Below are positions 9,154-17,445 of a stretch of 55,872 bases of DNA, one piece after another (the stretch's first letter is position 1; the number at the start of each line of letters is the position of its first letter). The notes below the pieces were generated by a model, which had not been told where the DNA came from, did not search any database, and saw only the letters and a program-made list of their open reading frames with translations. A program made the translations under genes and the position numbers. The DNA is from Acinetobacter sp. UBA3106 (GTDB lineage: Bacteria > Pseudomonadota > Gammaproteobacteria > Pseudomonadales > Moraxellaceae), in NCBI GenBank assembly GCA_002365595.1, contig DFAM01000017.1, positions 82,043 to 137,914 of the forward strand, given 5' to 3'.

Positions 9154-9183
9154 AAAAAACCCGCGATTTTCGCGGGTTTTTTA
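9154..9183. terminator. bidirectional terminator
   Basis: The stem AAAACCCGCGA/TCGCGGGTTTT has A and T runs on both sides. It serves the aminotransferase and probably the converging exporter gene. Confidence 0.85.
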
Positions 9184-9237
9184 TATTTTCAGATGCAAAG
9201 AATTATAGACCACACTAAAAATAGCTAAAATTTTCAA

Positions 9238-10089
9238 TTATGATTTCACTTTAACTGCTGAGTTTGACCCAGACTTATCTAAAACAACCAGTGCGATTCC
9301 CGCCAAAACAATCACCGTAGCAATGATAATTCTCCAGCTAAGCGCTTCGCCAATAAATAGAACACCCCCCAAAATAGCTAAACACGGCACAGAGAGCTGT
9401 ACACTGCTGGCTGTCACACGGTCAATCTGTTTCACAATGACATACCACAGCACATAGGCACCGCTTGAGGCCAAACCGCCCGAGAGTACAGCTAAAAGTA
9501 CACCTTGAGGCTGTACAAAGCTTTTCGTATAAAACGCGGCATAAGCCAGCAAGACAAAAGGAATCGCCAGCACAAAATTGGCCAAGCTACTTGCCAACGG
9601 GCTTTGCATATTCTTGCCCGCAATGCTGTACATGGCCCAGCCTATTCCTGAAAGCACCATCATGGCTGCATAAACAAAATTAGGTGCAGCTGTGCCCGGA
9701 AGCAAGAGAATAAAAATACCAAGAATTGCGATGCCCAACCCTGTACCACGCTGAATATTAATTTTTTCACCATGCCACAAACCATAACCGACCATGCTGA
9801 GCTGTACCGTGCCAAATAACAGTAGTGCGCCAACGCCTGCATCTATATGTAGATAAGCCAATGAAAAGGCCACGATATACAGCGCCAGGAAAAAACCGTT
9901 TTTAATATTCCACTCAATTTTGGCTTTTTCTGTAGAAAATAGATAAAGCAACAATAAAACGGCAGCGCCACTACAGACACGTATCAGGCTAAAGCTCATT
10001 GGATCAATATATTGATCCGTCAACGCCAAACGGCATAACACCGAATTGGCAGCAAAAGCCAACATGGCAATCATGATTTTAAACAGCAT
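9238..10089 (-). CDS. EamA/DMT-family transporter
   Basis: A 283-residue inner-membrane protein with about ten hydrophobic helices and two EamA repeats, in the drug/metabolite transporter superfamily. The second repeat ends GEALSWRIIIATVIVLAGIALVVL, a usual signature. Such proteins export amino acids, nucleobases or similar metabolites; the substrate cannot be read from the sequence. The start has GGGATG upstream. No regulator is adjacent. Confidence 0.82.
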   Translation of the reverse strand: MLFKIMIAMLAFAANSVLCRLALTDQYIDPMSFSLIRVCSGAAVLLLLYLFSTEKAKIEWNIKNGFFLALYIVAFSLAYLHIDAGVGALLLFGTVQLSMVGYGLWHGEKINIQRGTGLGIAILGIFILLLPGTAAPNFVYAAMMVLSGIGWAMYSIAGKNMQSPLASSLANFVLAIPFVLLAYAAFYTKSFVQPQGVLLAVLSGGLASSGAYVLWYVIVKQIDRVTASSVQLSVPCLAILGGVLFIGEALSWRIIIATVIVLAGIALVVLDKSGSNSAVKVKS

Positions 10090-10216
10090 GGTTGAGCATC
10101 CCTATCAACAGCATGCTTCAGATATAGCTAATCTAACTATTTAAATCTATAGAAATTTACTGATTCAATTTATAAGAAATACACATGATTAAATTGTGGA
10201 AATATGAATGCACGAA

Positions 10217-10639
10217 TTATTTTTCTTCTTTATCTTTAGAAAACAATGCGATCACATCAGCCTCAGTGAGCTGCTCTGTAGAATATTTAAACTGGTAAAA
10301 ATCGGGCTTATGATCAATATAAATTTCTGTAGTCAATTTTAAATCTTTCGGCTGTTCCTGCATGGCAAAGACATTAATGTTACAATAACTGCCCTCTTGG
10401 GTACGCCAGAAAAGCAAGGTGCCGCAGCGACTGCAAAAACCGCGCTCTCCCCATTCAGAAGATTGAAATAGCGTTAAATATTGCCGATCTTCAAACTTTA
10501 AACTGTCTGGCTCTATATCCACACTCATCATTACACCACTGGACTGCTGACGGCACATGGAACAGTGGCAGGCGTGTACATCATGATTTTTTAATTCTGC
10601 TTGAAACTTAGTTTTACCGCATAAACAGGATCCATTCAT
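10217..10639 (-). CDS. GFA-family zinc protein
   Basis: This protein belongs to the GFA/CENP-V family: MNGSCLCGKTKF (CxC), HACHCSMC and FCSRCGTLL supply the zinc-binding cysteines. Members were first described as glutathione-dependent formaldehyde-activating enzymes, but most are uncharacterised. ATG 10639 is chosen because AAGGAA precedes it, and an upstream in-frame ATG would add 11 non-family residues. Length is 140 aa. Confidence 0.8.
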   Translation of the reverse strand: MNGSCLCGKTKFQAELKNHDVHACHCSMCRQQSSGVMMSVDIEPDSLKFEDRQYLTLFQSSEWGERGFCSRCGTLLFWRTQEGSYCNINVFAMQEQPKDLKLTTEIYIDHKPDFYQFKYSTEQLTEADVIALFSKDKEEK

Positions 10640-10843
10640 TATTATTTCCTTGATGACATTAATGCTGAGCAAAAATATTTAAAATATTGTTTCTTTTATA
10701 TATAAAGGACAAATTCATCTCTGTATAAGTGTTATTAAAGAATTTTAAAACAATTATCTTATCAAGTTATCTTATTCGCCATTTCAATAGATGAAGATAG
10801 GCTTCAAATCAAATGAAAATGATTTTTACAGCCATACCTTTTG

Positions 10844-10921
10844 ACTCAATGTGAGTATTACCGGTTACCACAACATCTAGCATGCTCATGCATTTTACCT
10901 GAATTCACTCAAAGCTGAGTG
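10844..10921. promoter_or_regulatory. two related palindromes upstream of the thioesterase gene
   Basis: ACTCA-atg-TGAGT (10844-10856) and CACTCA-aagc-TGAGTG (10906-10921) share the same half-site and lie about 63 bases apart. The second directly abuts a possible -35 element TTGACG (10922-10927), with TTAATT 17 bases on. They look like operators for one regulator, but no regulator is known. The rest of the 374-base gap 10640-11013 shows nothing else. Confidence 0.35.
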
Positions 10922-11013
10922 TTGACGACATGGTTAAATTTTGCTTAATTGAAATCTAGCTTCCTTTTTGGAACTGATGAATAAATAAAGGTATCAATAA
11001 GGAAATAAGTAGA

Positions 11014-11445
11014 ATGAATCCCAAAGAAATGACCGGACTGCAACTGTTACAAGCCATGTGTGCAGGAAAGATTCCACCTGCAAGTATCAGTGAAACCATG
11101 CCGATGCAACCCTATGAAGTGACTGAAGGTACTATTCGCTTCAAAGTGAAAGCGGATAGCCGTCACTTAAACCCCTTAGGTGGCGTACATGGCGGTTTTG
11201 CAGCAACCGTGCTGGATTCAGTGACTGGCTGTGCCGTCCACAGCATGCTGGAAGCAGGCGTCGGTTATGGCACTATCGATTTAAATATAAAAATGTGCCG
11301 ACCTATCCCCAAAGATCAAGAACTGCTTGCTTTAGGCACCGTCATTAACATCAGTAAAAATCTGGGGATTTCTGAAGGCAAAATTGTCGATGATGAAGGT
11401 AAGCTTTACGCACATGCTACGGCAACGTGCATGATTCTGCGTTGA
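11014..11445 (+). CDS. PaaI-family hotdog thioesterase
   Basis: A 143-residue single hotdog domain with HLNPLGGVHGGFAATVLDSVTG, where the GGVHGG block and following acidic residue form the active site of PaaI/YbgC-like acyl-CoA thioesterases. It is expected to hydrolyse aryl- or acyl-CoA esters in the cytoplasm; the substrate is unknown. It has its own promoter region with paired palindromes, suggesting dedicated control. Confidence 0.82.
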   Translation: MNPKEMTGLQLLQAMCAGKIPPASISETMPMQPYEVTEGTIRFKVKADSRHLNPLGGVHGGFAATVLDSVTGCAVHSMLEAGVGYGTIDLNIKMCRPIPKDQELLALGTVINISKNLGISEGKIVDDEGKLYAHATATCMILR

Positions 11446-11479
11446 GGCTTGATTCACGTTTTAAAATCATGATGCACAA

Positions 11480-11506
11480 AGAGCTCAAGTATTTTACTTG
11501 AGCTCT
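11480..11506. terminator. hairpin between converging genes
   Basis: A perfect 12-base inverted repeat AGAGCTCAAGTA/TACTTGAGCTCT has a 3-base loop and no T run. It probably ends transcription from one or both sides only weakly. Confidence 0.45.
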
Positions 11507-11521
11507 CCAGTTTGTTTGGAT

Positions 11522-11980
11522 CTATATCGCTGATTTAAATGATTTCGTTAATGCCGGGAAATCAATTTCTGGACGCGAAGTCCCTTTATAGATACATAGG
11601 TACTTGAACACGCTATCCAGTGAAACCGAGAGCTTCTTCTGTTCCGATACCGACCAGACTTTAGAGTTATTTCGTCCAGTTAAGGCACTGCCATTCAATT
11701 GATATAAATACAGGTCATGATCACGTTGCAAAGGTTGTTTAGGACCATTGGAATAGCTATCGAGAAGTAATTGACAGGGTGAGTTAATCAGCCATTTATC
11801 GCTAAACCATAGCTGTAGCAAGTCCCCCAGATATAAGGCTTGAGTACCTACAGGCCAGACTTGAATAAACGCATCTTCAACAGCTGTTTGATAACGCTCT
11901 GGATCTTGAATAATAGAAAGGTAATTGTCTTGATAAAAAGATAAATTTGAAAAAATTTCGGCAATCGTCAGCGTATGCAT
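11522..11980 (-). CDS. conserved hypothetical protein, 152 aa
   Basis: I do not recognise a family. The protein begins MHTLTIAEIFSNLSF and is rich in Tyr, Leu and Gln. It has no signal peptide and no membrane segment, so it should be cytoplasmic. ATG 11980 follows a good AGGAGA site; a start 12 codons upstream lacks one. It is a single gene converging on the thioesterase gene. Confidence 0.55.
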   Translation of the reverse strand: MHTLTIAEIFSNLSFYQDNYLSIIQDPERYQTAVEDAFIQVWPVGTQALYLGDLLQLWFSDKWLINSPCQLLLDSYSNGPKQPLQRDHDLYLYQLNGSALTGRNNSKVWSVSEQKKLSVSLDSVFKYLCIYKGTSRPEIDFPALTKSFKSAI

Positions 11981-12179
11981 TCGCTTTCTCCTGTTTAGCC
12001 ATTTTAGTGCTGGCAAGTTGGTTTAAATCCACACTGTTTGAACTTTCATTCAAACGCTCTGTTATGCATTTAATCTAACAAGCCGGTTTTGGCTGTGCAA
12101 GTTTTTTTAACATTTTTGATTTAGTTGCTTAAATTAAAAGCATACAGCATGAAAATTAAGGAATCGTGACACTTTTAGC

Positions 12180-12207
12180 TTGACCCCCTGTAAAATCCCC
12201 TTATAAT
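12180..12207 (+). promoter_or_regulatory. tRNA-Asn promoter 1
   Basis: TTGACC and TATAAT are 16 bases apart, followed by a GC-rich discriminator, ending 11 bases before the tRNA. Confidence 0.75.
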
Positions 12208-12218
12208 CGCATGCAGAT

Positions 12219-12294
12219 TCTCCAATAGCTCAGTCGGTAGAGCGACGGACTGTTAATCCGCAGGTCCCTGGTTCGAGCCCAGGTTGGAGAGCCA
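12219..12294 (+). tRNA. tRNA-Asn (GUU)
   Basis: A full 76-base cloverleaf. The acceptor TCTCCAA pairs with TTGGAGA, the anticodon loop is CTGTTAA with anticodon GTT, the T arm contains GGTTCGAGCCC, and CCA is encoded. Confidence 0.98.
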
Positions 12295-12298
12295 AATA

Positions 12299-12335
12299 CA
12301 AAAAAGCCCGCAGCATTAAAGCGGGCTTTTTTTTT
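12299..12335 (+). terminator. terminator after tRNA-Asn 1
   Basis: The stem AAAGCCCGC/GCGGGCTTT is followed by a run of T. Confidence 0.85.
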
Positions 12336-12517
12336 GCCTGAATAATTTATAACTGTTTAAATCATTCGCTAAATTAACCATCCTAATTTCCCTTTTTTAA
12401 ATCTAACCTGTAAGTATCGATCTAATACCAAGTTGTATATCACAACCAAGTCATACTATTCATCATCATGAATTTTTAAGCTATTTTTGAAAATTTATAG
12501 TGAAACAGAATAAGCCA

Positions 12518-12545
12518 TAAAAAAAGCGCACCGAAATGCGCTTTT
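12518..12545 (-). terminator. terminator of the DegS-like gene
   Basis: The stem AAAAGCGCA/TGCGCTTTT has seven T after it on the minus strand, 44 bases beyond the protease stop. Confidence 0.75.
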
Positions 12546-12588
12546 GATTCGTTTACCCATTTAAAGCTGGATAAATATCACAATCGTT

Positions 12589-13770
12589 TTATTGCTGAGG
12601 TAAAGGAATATATTGTGAATTATTATTCTGTGCTTTACGTTCAGCCACGACCACATTCAGGCTTAATGGTTTCTCATCTCGAACCACTTCAACTTTGATG
12701 GTGCTGTTCGGCGCTTGCAAGGCTACATAATTAATCAAGTGAGAAGCAGAAGTAATGGGTTCCCCATTAACCTGAATAATTTTATCACCCTTTTTAATTC
12801 CCGCCTTGGCTGCCGGACCATGAGGAAGCACATCTGCAACGACTACACCATTCTGCTTAGGTTCAAGAATATTGTCCTGTTGCACTGGCATAAGGCTAAT
12901 GCCCAACCAGCCACGAACCACACGGCCGTCTTTCAGAATTGAATTCAGAATTTGCTGACACACTTTCGCAGGAATGGCAAAACCAATCCCCAGTGAACCG
13001 CCTGATTGAGAGAAAATGGCCGTATTCACACCAATCAGATTACCCGCCACGTCAATCAGCGCTCCACCCGAGTTCCCTGGATTAATCGCTGCATCGGTTT
13101 GAATGAAGTCCTCATAGGTATTAATACCCAAATCTGAACGGTTGGTGGCAGAAATAATCCCCTGTGTCACCGTTTGCCCTACACCGAACGGGTTACCAAT
13201 CGCCAGCACCACGTCTCCGACTTCATTGCCACTGAGTTTAAATGGCAAAACCGGCAGTTTGTCGAGTTCGATCTTAATCACAGCAAGATCAGAATCCGGG
13301 TCTGTACCAATCACTTTAGCCACTGCACGACGTCCATCATTCAAGCCCACTACAATCTGTTCAGCCTGAGCAATCACATGGTTGTTAGTTAAAATATAAC
13401 CATCTGAACGAACAATAACACCTGAACCCAGGCTGTTTTCATTTTGTTCCTGATCAAATTGTTCAGGGGCCTGATCACCAAAAAATTCACGAAATGCAGG
13501 ATCATTTAACAAGGGATGCTCTGCTTTGTTCACTTTCTGGGTAGTAAAAATATTCACCACCGCAGGAGCAGCCACCTTCACAGCAGTACTATAAGACTCG
13601 ACCGCACCTGCTCTGTTGGTATTGACTAAAGGCTCGACTTTTTCTCTGGGCATCTTTATACCGTCAGACGCCACAGGGGCTTGTGGCTTCTGGGAATGTT
13701 GCCAAACAAGAAAACCGAGAGTGACCAAAATAAGTAAAACCCAAGGTAACCATGTAAAGGTGCGGCGCAC
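12589..13770 (-). CDS. DegS/HtrA-like serine protease (S1C)
   Basis: A periplasmic trypsin-like protease anchored by one N-terminal membrane helix (residues ~8-23) and carrying a single PDZ domain (about 275-375), the DegS topology. The catalytic triad is His131 in TNNHVI, Asp161 in DSDLAV and Ser234 in GNSGGAL, numbered from the chosen start. GTG 13770 is preferred because GAGGAAA lies 6 bases upstream. The open frame extends 28 codons further, to possible starts without a ribosome site, and that extension is not protease-like. DegS senses misfolded outer-membrane proteins through its PDZ domain; the partner here is not in the window. Length from GTG is 393 residues. Confidence 0.9.
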   Translation of the reverse strand: MRRTFTWLPWVLLILVTLGFLVWQHSQKPQAPVASDGIKMPREKVEPLVNTNRAGAVESYSTAVKVAAPAVVNIFTTQKVNKAEHPLLNDPAFREFFGDQAPEQFDQEQNENSLGSGVIVRSDGYILTNNHVIAQAEQIVVGLNDGRRAVAKVIGTDPDSDLAVIKIELDKLPVLPFKLSGNEVGDVVLAIGNPFGVGQTVTQGIISATNRSDLGINTYEDFIQTDAAINPGNSGGALIDVAGNLIGVNTAIFSQSGGSLGIGFAIPAKVCQQILNSILKDGRVVRGWLGISLMPVQQDNILEPKQNGVVVADVLPHGPAAKAGIKKGDKIIQVNGEPITSASHLINYVALQAPNSTIKVEVVRDEKPLSLNVVVAERKAQNNNSQYIPLPQQ

Positions 13771-13940
13771 GTTAATTTCCTCTAACAATATTTTAATTCG
13801 TTGATGACTAAGTAATTTATCTGCCATTGTAAAATGAAATACAGCAGGAAACATAAAAATAATTCAGAGTTTTGTGCTGCTTTAGTTACAATTCAAACTA
13901 TGTTTTGATGACCTTAAATATAGAGGCTTTTGGGAAATTT

Positions 13941-14699
13941 ATGGCAAAGCTCAACCAGATTATTCAGTGGTGTGATCAAACCCTGAAATCACACGAATTT
14001 AAAGACTATGCACCAAATGGCTTGCAAATAGAAGGCAGACCGGACATCAATAAAATTTTGTGTGCTGTTACCGCATCTCAGGATGCTATTGAGGCAGCAA
14101 TTGAACAAAATGCGGATATGCTGTTGGTCCATCACGGCTATTTCTGGAAAGGGGAACCCTACCCGATTACCGGCATGCGCGGTAAACGTATCAAAAGTCT
14201 GATTCAGCATGATATCTCGCTAGTGGGCTATCACTTACCATTAGATAGCCACCCCACTTTAGGTAATAATGCGGCAATTGCCGATCTATTAGCATTAGAA
14301 AATATTGAAGCCTTAGACCCAAGCGAACGCAACCCGATTGGCAATATTGGTTATTTAAAACAACCTGTGTCTGCTGCAGAATTTAAGCTGTATGTGTCTC
14401 AGCGTTTAGATTTTAATGCCATTCATCTTCCTGCCGATAAAACATCAATCCAGAAAATCGGTTTCTGTACCGGTGGTGCACAAGATTTTATTGGCAAAGC
14501 GGCTGAGCAAAATTGTGATGCGTATATTTCTGGTGAAGTCAGTGAACGTACTTTTTACGAAGCGAAAGAATTGAATGTTCACTATTATGCTTGCGGGCAT
14601 CATGCAACCGAGCGTTATGGCGTACAACGCCTGGCAAAAGCTATTTCAGAACAGTTCGATATTGAGTATAGTTACTTCGAATTAAACAATCCGATTTAA
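13941..14699 (+). CDS. Nif3-like dinuclear metal-centre protein
   Basis: A 252-residue member of the Nif3/YbgI family, which forms toroidal hexamers with a dinuclear metal site. Ligands are visible in ADMLLVHHGYFW, GYHLPLDSHP and the C-terminal YACGHHATERYG. The biochemical role is unsettled. The chosen ATG (MAKLNQIIQWCD) matches the usual N-terminus and follows GGGAA; upstream in-frame starts are not family-like. It is divergent from the DegS-like gene. Confidence 0.85.
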   Translation: MAKLNQIIQWCDQTLKSHEFKDYAPNGLQIEGRPDINKILCAVTASQDAIEAAIEQNADMLLVHHGYFWKGEPYPITGMRGKRIKSLIQHDISLVGYHLPLDSHPTLGNNAAIADLLALENIEALDPSERNPIGNIGYLKQPVSAAEFKLYVSQRLDFNAIHLPADKTSIQKIGFCTGGAQDFIGKAAEQNCDAYISGEVSERTFYEAKELNVHYYACGHHATERYGVQRLAKAISEQFDIEYSYFELNNPI

Positions 14700-14852
14700 T
14701 TCGACTGACGGTTATGATCAGCGGCTTTATTCATATATTTTCAGGCTTTATTCTGTATTGTTATTTATACACGATGCCCATTTCTGCCCGATTATCTATT
14801 ACAATAAAGCCACTTATTGTTAAAACCCAGCAAAATGCAAGGAATTGAAAAC

Positions 14853-15479
14853 ATGACAACCATTACTTTACCAGCATTACCTTATGGCTACGAAGATCTT
14901 GCCCCACACATCAGCAAAGAAACTTTAGAATACCATCATGACAAACACCACAATACGTATGTGGTTAACCTGAATAACCTGATCGCTGGTACTGAGCTTG
15001 AAGGCAAAACTCTAGAAGAAATTATTACAGCAACTGCTGGTGATGCTGCTAAAGTGGGCGTATTCAACAACGCTGCTCAAGTTTGGAACCACACGTTCTA
15101 CTGGAACTGTATGGCTAAAAACGGCGGCGGTAAAGCAACTGGTACTTTGGCTGCAAAAATTGACGAAGCTTTTGGTTCTTACGAAAAATTTGCTGAAGAA
15201 TTTGCTGCTGCTGCAACCACTCAATTCGGTTCAGGTTGGGCTTGGTTAGTGGCTGACGAAGTAAACGGCCAGCTTTCAATCATGAAAACTTCAAATGCTG
15301 ATACGCCAATGGCACACGGTAAAATTGCAGTGTTGACGATTGACGTTTGGGAACATGCTTACTACATCGACTACCGTAATGCTCGTCCTAAATATATCTC
15401 TACTTTCCTAGAAAGCCTAGTGAACTGGGATTATGCTAATGCAAAATATGCTGGCCAAGAAGCTGGTGTAGAAAAATAA
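14853..15479 (+). CDS. sodB: superoxide dismutase, Fe type
   Basis: It converts superoxide to oxygen and hydrogen peroxide in the cytoplasm. All four metal ligands are present: His in LEYHHDKHHNTYV, His in VWNHTFYW, and Asp/His in DVWEHAYYIDYRN. AAQVWNH with Gln in the middle of the protein is typical of iron enzymes rather than manganese ones. ATG 14853 is preceded by AAGGA and gives the normal start MTTITLPALPYG and 208 residues. It is single, with a strong terminator. Confidence 0.95.
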   Translation: MTTITLPALPYGYEDLAPHISKETLEYHHDKHHNTYVVNLNNLIAGTELEGKTLEEIITATAGDAAKVGVFNNAAQVWNHTFYWNCMAKNGGGKATGTLAAKIDEAFGSYEKFAEEFAAAATTQFGSGWAWLVADEVNGQLSIMKTSNADTPMAHGKIAVLTIDVWEHAYYIDYRNARPKYISTFLESLVNWDYANAKYAGQEAGVEK

Positions 15480-15506
15480 AATTTGAAATAAATTTTATTT
15501 ATTGCA

Positions 15507-15538
15507 TAAAAAACCACCCTTTAAGGGTGGTTTTTTTA
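15507..15538 (+). terminator. sodB terminator
   Basis: The stem AAACCACCCTT/AAGGGTGGTTT is followed by T7. Confidence 0.9.
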
Positions 15539-15597
15539 TTTTTAATGCTTAAATGAATATTTATAAAGCAAATGATTCATTTCTTTACATTATCTGG

Positions 15598-15626
15598 TTG
15601 ACGACTTCAGTTTTCATCCCTAAAAT
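15598..15626 (+). promoter_or_regulatory. tRNA-Asn promoter 2
   Basis: TTGACG and TAAAAT are 17 bases apart, ending 11 bases before the first of two tandem tRNA genes. Confidence 0.65.
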
Positions 15627-15637
15627 GCGCTTCAGAT

Positions 15638-15713
15638 TCTCCAATAGCTCAGTCGGTAGAGCGACGGACTGTTAATCCGCAGGTCCCTGGTTCGAGCCCA
15701 GGTTGGAGAGCCA
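15638..15713 (+). tRNA. tRNA-Asn (GUU)
   Basis: Identical over 76 bases to the copy at 12219. The anticodon is GTT and CCA is encoded. It is cotranscribed with the next tRNA, 5 bases downstream. Confidence 0.98.
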
Positions 15714-15718
15714 TCTAT

Positions 15719-15794
15719 TCTTCCATAGCTCAGTCGGTAGAGCGACGGACTGTTAATCCGCAGGTCCCTGGTTCGAGCCCAGGTGGAAGAGCCA
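15719..15794 (+). tRNA. tRNA-Asn (GUU), variant acceptor stem
   Basis: The body is identical to the other three tRNA-Asn genes, but the acceptor stem is TCTTCCA/TGGAAGA instead of TCTCCAA/TTGGAGA. Both changed positions are compensated on the other strand of the stem, so it should fold normally. Confidence 0.97.
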
Positions 15795-15802
15795 AGATTC
15801 TA

Positions 15803-15839
15803 AAAAGCCCATTCATCATGAAGGGGGCTTTTTTTTATT
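15803..15839 (+). terminator. terminator after the tandem tRNA-Asn genes
   Basis: The stem AAGCCC/GGGCTT is followed by a run of eight T. Confidence 0.75.
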
Positions 15840-16050
15840 CTCCAAATTTCTTTGCCCATCTCGCATAACTCACACTTTTGATTTGTGCTCTGGAATAATA
15901 TCTTTTTATTAAAAAAGTAGATCATTCCCCTATCTATTGCTCACTTCTTAAAATTTGGTTATGTTCATTCTAATAAAAATATTCTAATCCACTGCTATGA
16001 ATGCAACCTAGTTAAAATCCCTCATTTTCTGGATTATTTTGATTATTGTT

Positions 16051-16302
16051 ATGTTCGCCGTATTTCAATGCAGTCAAAATTCTGAAAATAAAAAGCAGGC
16101 TTCTGCACTCATGTATGAACGCCTGTTTCATTGCACCGGTCATTTACCGCAAAAGAACCCGGAAGTTTTAAAACACATTCAGCAGCAACTCAAACCCGAG
16201 CTCACTCAAGCCGAGCTAATGAAACTGATCAACGAATGTCGGCAAGCCTCCCCATTACAAAGCAAAGAAACTTATATAAATTTAATAAAATCACTTAAAT
16301 AA
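16051..16302 (+). CDS. small hypothetical protein, 83 aa
   Basis: A short Gln/Lys-rich protein starting MFAVFQCSQNSENKK, with a second cysteine pair (HCTGH and NECRQ). The first residues are weakly hydrophobic but too short for a clear signal peptide, and no lipobox is seen. No convincing ribosome site is present, and a TTG 12 bases upstream is an alternative start. It sits between two tRNA-Asn sites. It may be real, because the helical C-terminal half (QAELMKLINECRQ) looks protein-like. Confidence 0.45.
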   Translation: MFAVFQCSQNSENKKQASALMYERLFHCTGHLPQKNPEVLKHIQQQLKPELTQAELMKLINECRQASPLQSKETYINLIKSLK

Positions 16303-16365
16303 TCCCCGATAAGTTTATTTTTAAAACATTCGATTCATTTTCCTGGCTTTTTTAGGCATAAACCC

Positions 16366-16394
16366 TTGACCCCTTCAGCTTAGATACATAGAAT
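16366..16394 (+). promoter_or_regulatory. tRNA-Asn promoter 3
   Basis: TTGACC and TAGAAT are 17 bases apart, ending 11 bases before the tRNA, the same distance as at the other two tRNA-Asn sites. Confidence 0.65.
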
Positions 16395-16405
16395 GCGTAT
16401 CAGAT

Positions 16406-16481
16406 TCTCCAATAGCTCAGTCGGTAGAGCGACGGACTGTTAATCCGCAGGTCCCTGGTTCGAGCCCAGGTTGGAGAGCCA
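16406..16481 (+). tRNA. tRNA-Asn (GUU)
   Basis: Identical in sequence to the copies at 12219 and 15638. The anticodon is GTT and CCA is encoded. Confidence 0.98.
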
Positions 16482-16488
16482 AATTCTA

Positions 16489-16516
16489 AAGACCCACTCT
16501 ATTGAGTGGGTCTTTT
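16489..16516 (+). terminator. terminator after tRNA-Asn 4
   Basis: The perfect 11-base stem AAGACCCACTC/GAGTGGGTCTT is followed by TT. It lies just upstream of, and partly within, the open frame of the next gene. Confidence 0.7.
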
Positions 16517-16535
16517 CTTATATCAAGATCTTACT

Positions 16536-16982
16536 GTGTTCTATTCAAGTCAAGCCACTTTTTTTCTTATTGGTTGCATCGCTACCCTGGCCTTGCTGAC
16601 CCTTGTTTTTCAGCAACTATTCAAACCACGTCAAAAGTTTTTTCCGAAACGTGTGATCACCCAATTTGAAAGCAAGATGTTCATTCGACTAAAAGAAACC
16701 TTCCCCCAACATCATATTCTGGCTCAAGTCGCGTTTAGTGCTTTAATCACCAACAATAATTTTAAGATCCGCAACAAGTTCAATCGCAAAGTCACCGACT
16801 TTGTTTTACTGAATCAAAAGCTCGAAGTGGTCGCCATTATTGAATTGGATGATCCCAGTCATATAGGCAAAGAACAGGAAGATGCCGAACGGGATGCGAT
16901 GTTGAATGAAGCAGGCTACCAAGTCTATCGCTATACAGACATTCCTAGCTCTAATCACTTAAGAAAAGATATTTTAAATTAA
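16536..16982 (+). CDS. DUF2726 domain protein, membrane anchored
   Basis: One N-terminal hydrophobic helix (about residues 8-27) is followed by a DUF2726 domain: ESKMFIRLKETFP, the ILAQVAF segment, KVTDFVLLN, AIIELDDPSHI and RDAMLNEAGYQVYRY. The D-x(n)-ELDD-SH pattern resembles a restriction-endonuclease-like nuclease core, but activity is unproven. No ATG lies before the domain. GTG 16536 is the best start available, with a weak AAGA site; a GTG 30 bases upstream falls inside the tRNA terminator. Confidence 0.65.
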   Translation: MFYSSQATFFLIGCIATLALLTLVFQQLFKPRQKFFPKRVITQFESKMFIRLKETFPQHHILAQVAFSALITNNNFKIRNKFNRKVTDFVLLNQKLEVVAIIELDDPSHIGKEQEDAERDAMLNEAGYQVYRYTDIPSSNHLRKDILN

Positions 16983-17033
16983 TCCAGTCAATAAAAAGCC
17001 ACCTGATTGGTAGCTAAATTTTCAATATACAGG

Positions 17034-17276
17034 TTATTTATTTTCTTGCTGTTCAGATGAGGCCGTCACCGCTTCTGAAGCCGATTTTTCCGCTGCTTCA
17101 CGCGCTTTGATACGCTCTAACATTTCAGCTTGCTGTTGTTTATATTTTTCCTGATTCTTCTGATCACTATTTACCGCCAAGTAAGCCATGCTCACCAGAA
17201 AAATCGGAATCAATAAACCCAAACTGGCGAACAAGATCATCTTCTTGGGACTGGTCTTCTTTTCAGGCTGGGTCAT
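17034..17276 (-). CDS. small single-pass membrane protein, 80 aa
   Basis: A basic N-terminus (MTQPEKKTSPKK) is followed by one membrane helix (residues ~13-35) and a charged, coiled-coil-prone tail rich in Gln, Glu, Lys and Ala. Topology is probably N-in with the tail in the periplasm. I recognise no family and no functional motif. It lies downstream of ubiA on the same strand but beyond a terminator. Confidence 0.6.
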   Translation of the reverse strand: MTQPEKKTSPKKMILFASLGLLIPIFLVSMAYLAVNSDQKNQEKYKQQQAEMLERIKAREAAEKSASEAVTASSEQQENK

Positions 17277-17390
17277 CTACAATACCTATTCATGTTCTTC
17301 AATAAAAACATGGTTCAATATACCGAAAGTTTGCATTTACATCCATTTTTAATCCCATCCTTTTACTATTTGATTGAATTTAGGCAGACA

Positions 17391-17420
17391 TAAAAAAAGC
17401 ATCATTCTACGATGCTTTTA
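17391..17420 (-). terminator. ubiCA terminator
   Basis: The stem AAAGCATCGTA/TACGATGCTTT (read with a short AGAA-type loop) is followed on the minus strand by seven T. Confidence 0.75.
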
Positions 17421-17445
17421 TAAATTAAAGATTAAAGCCTGATGT

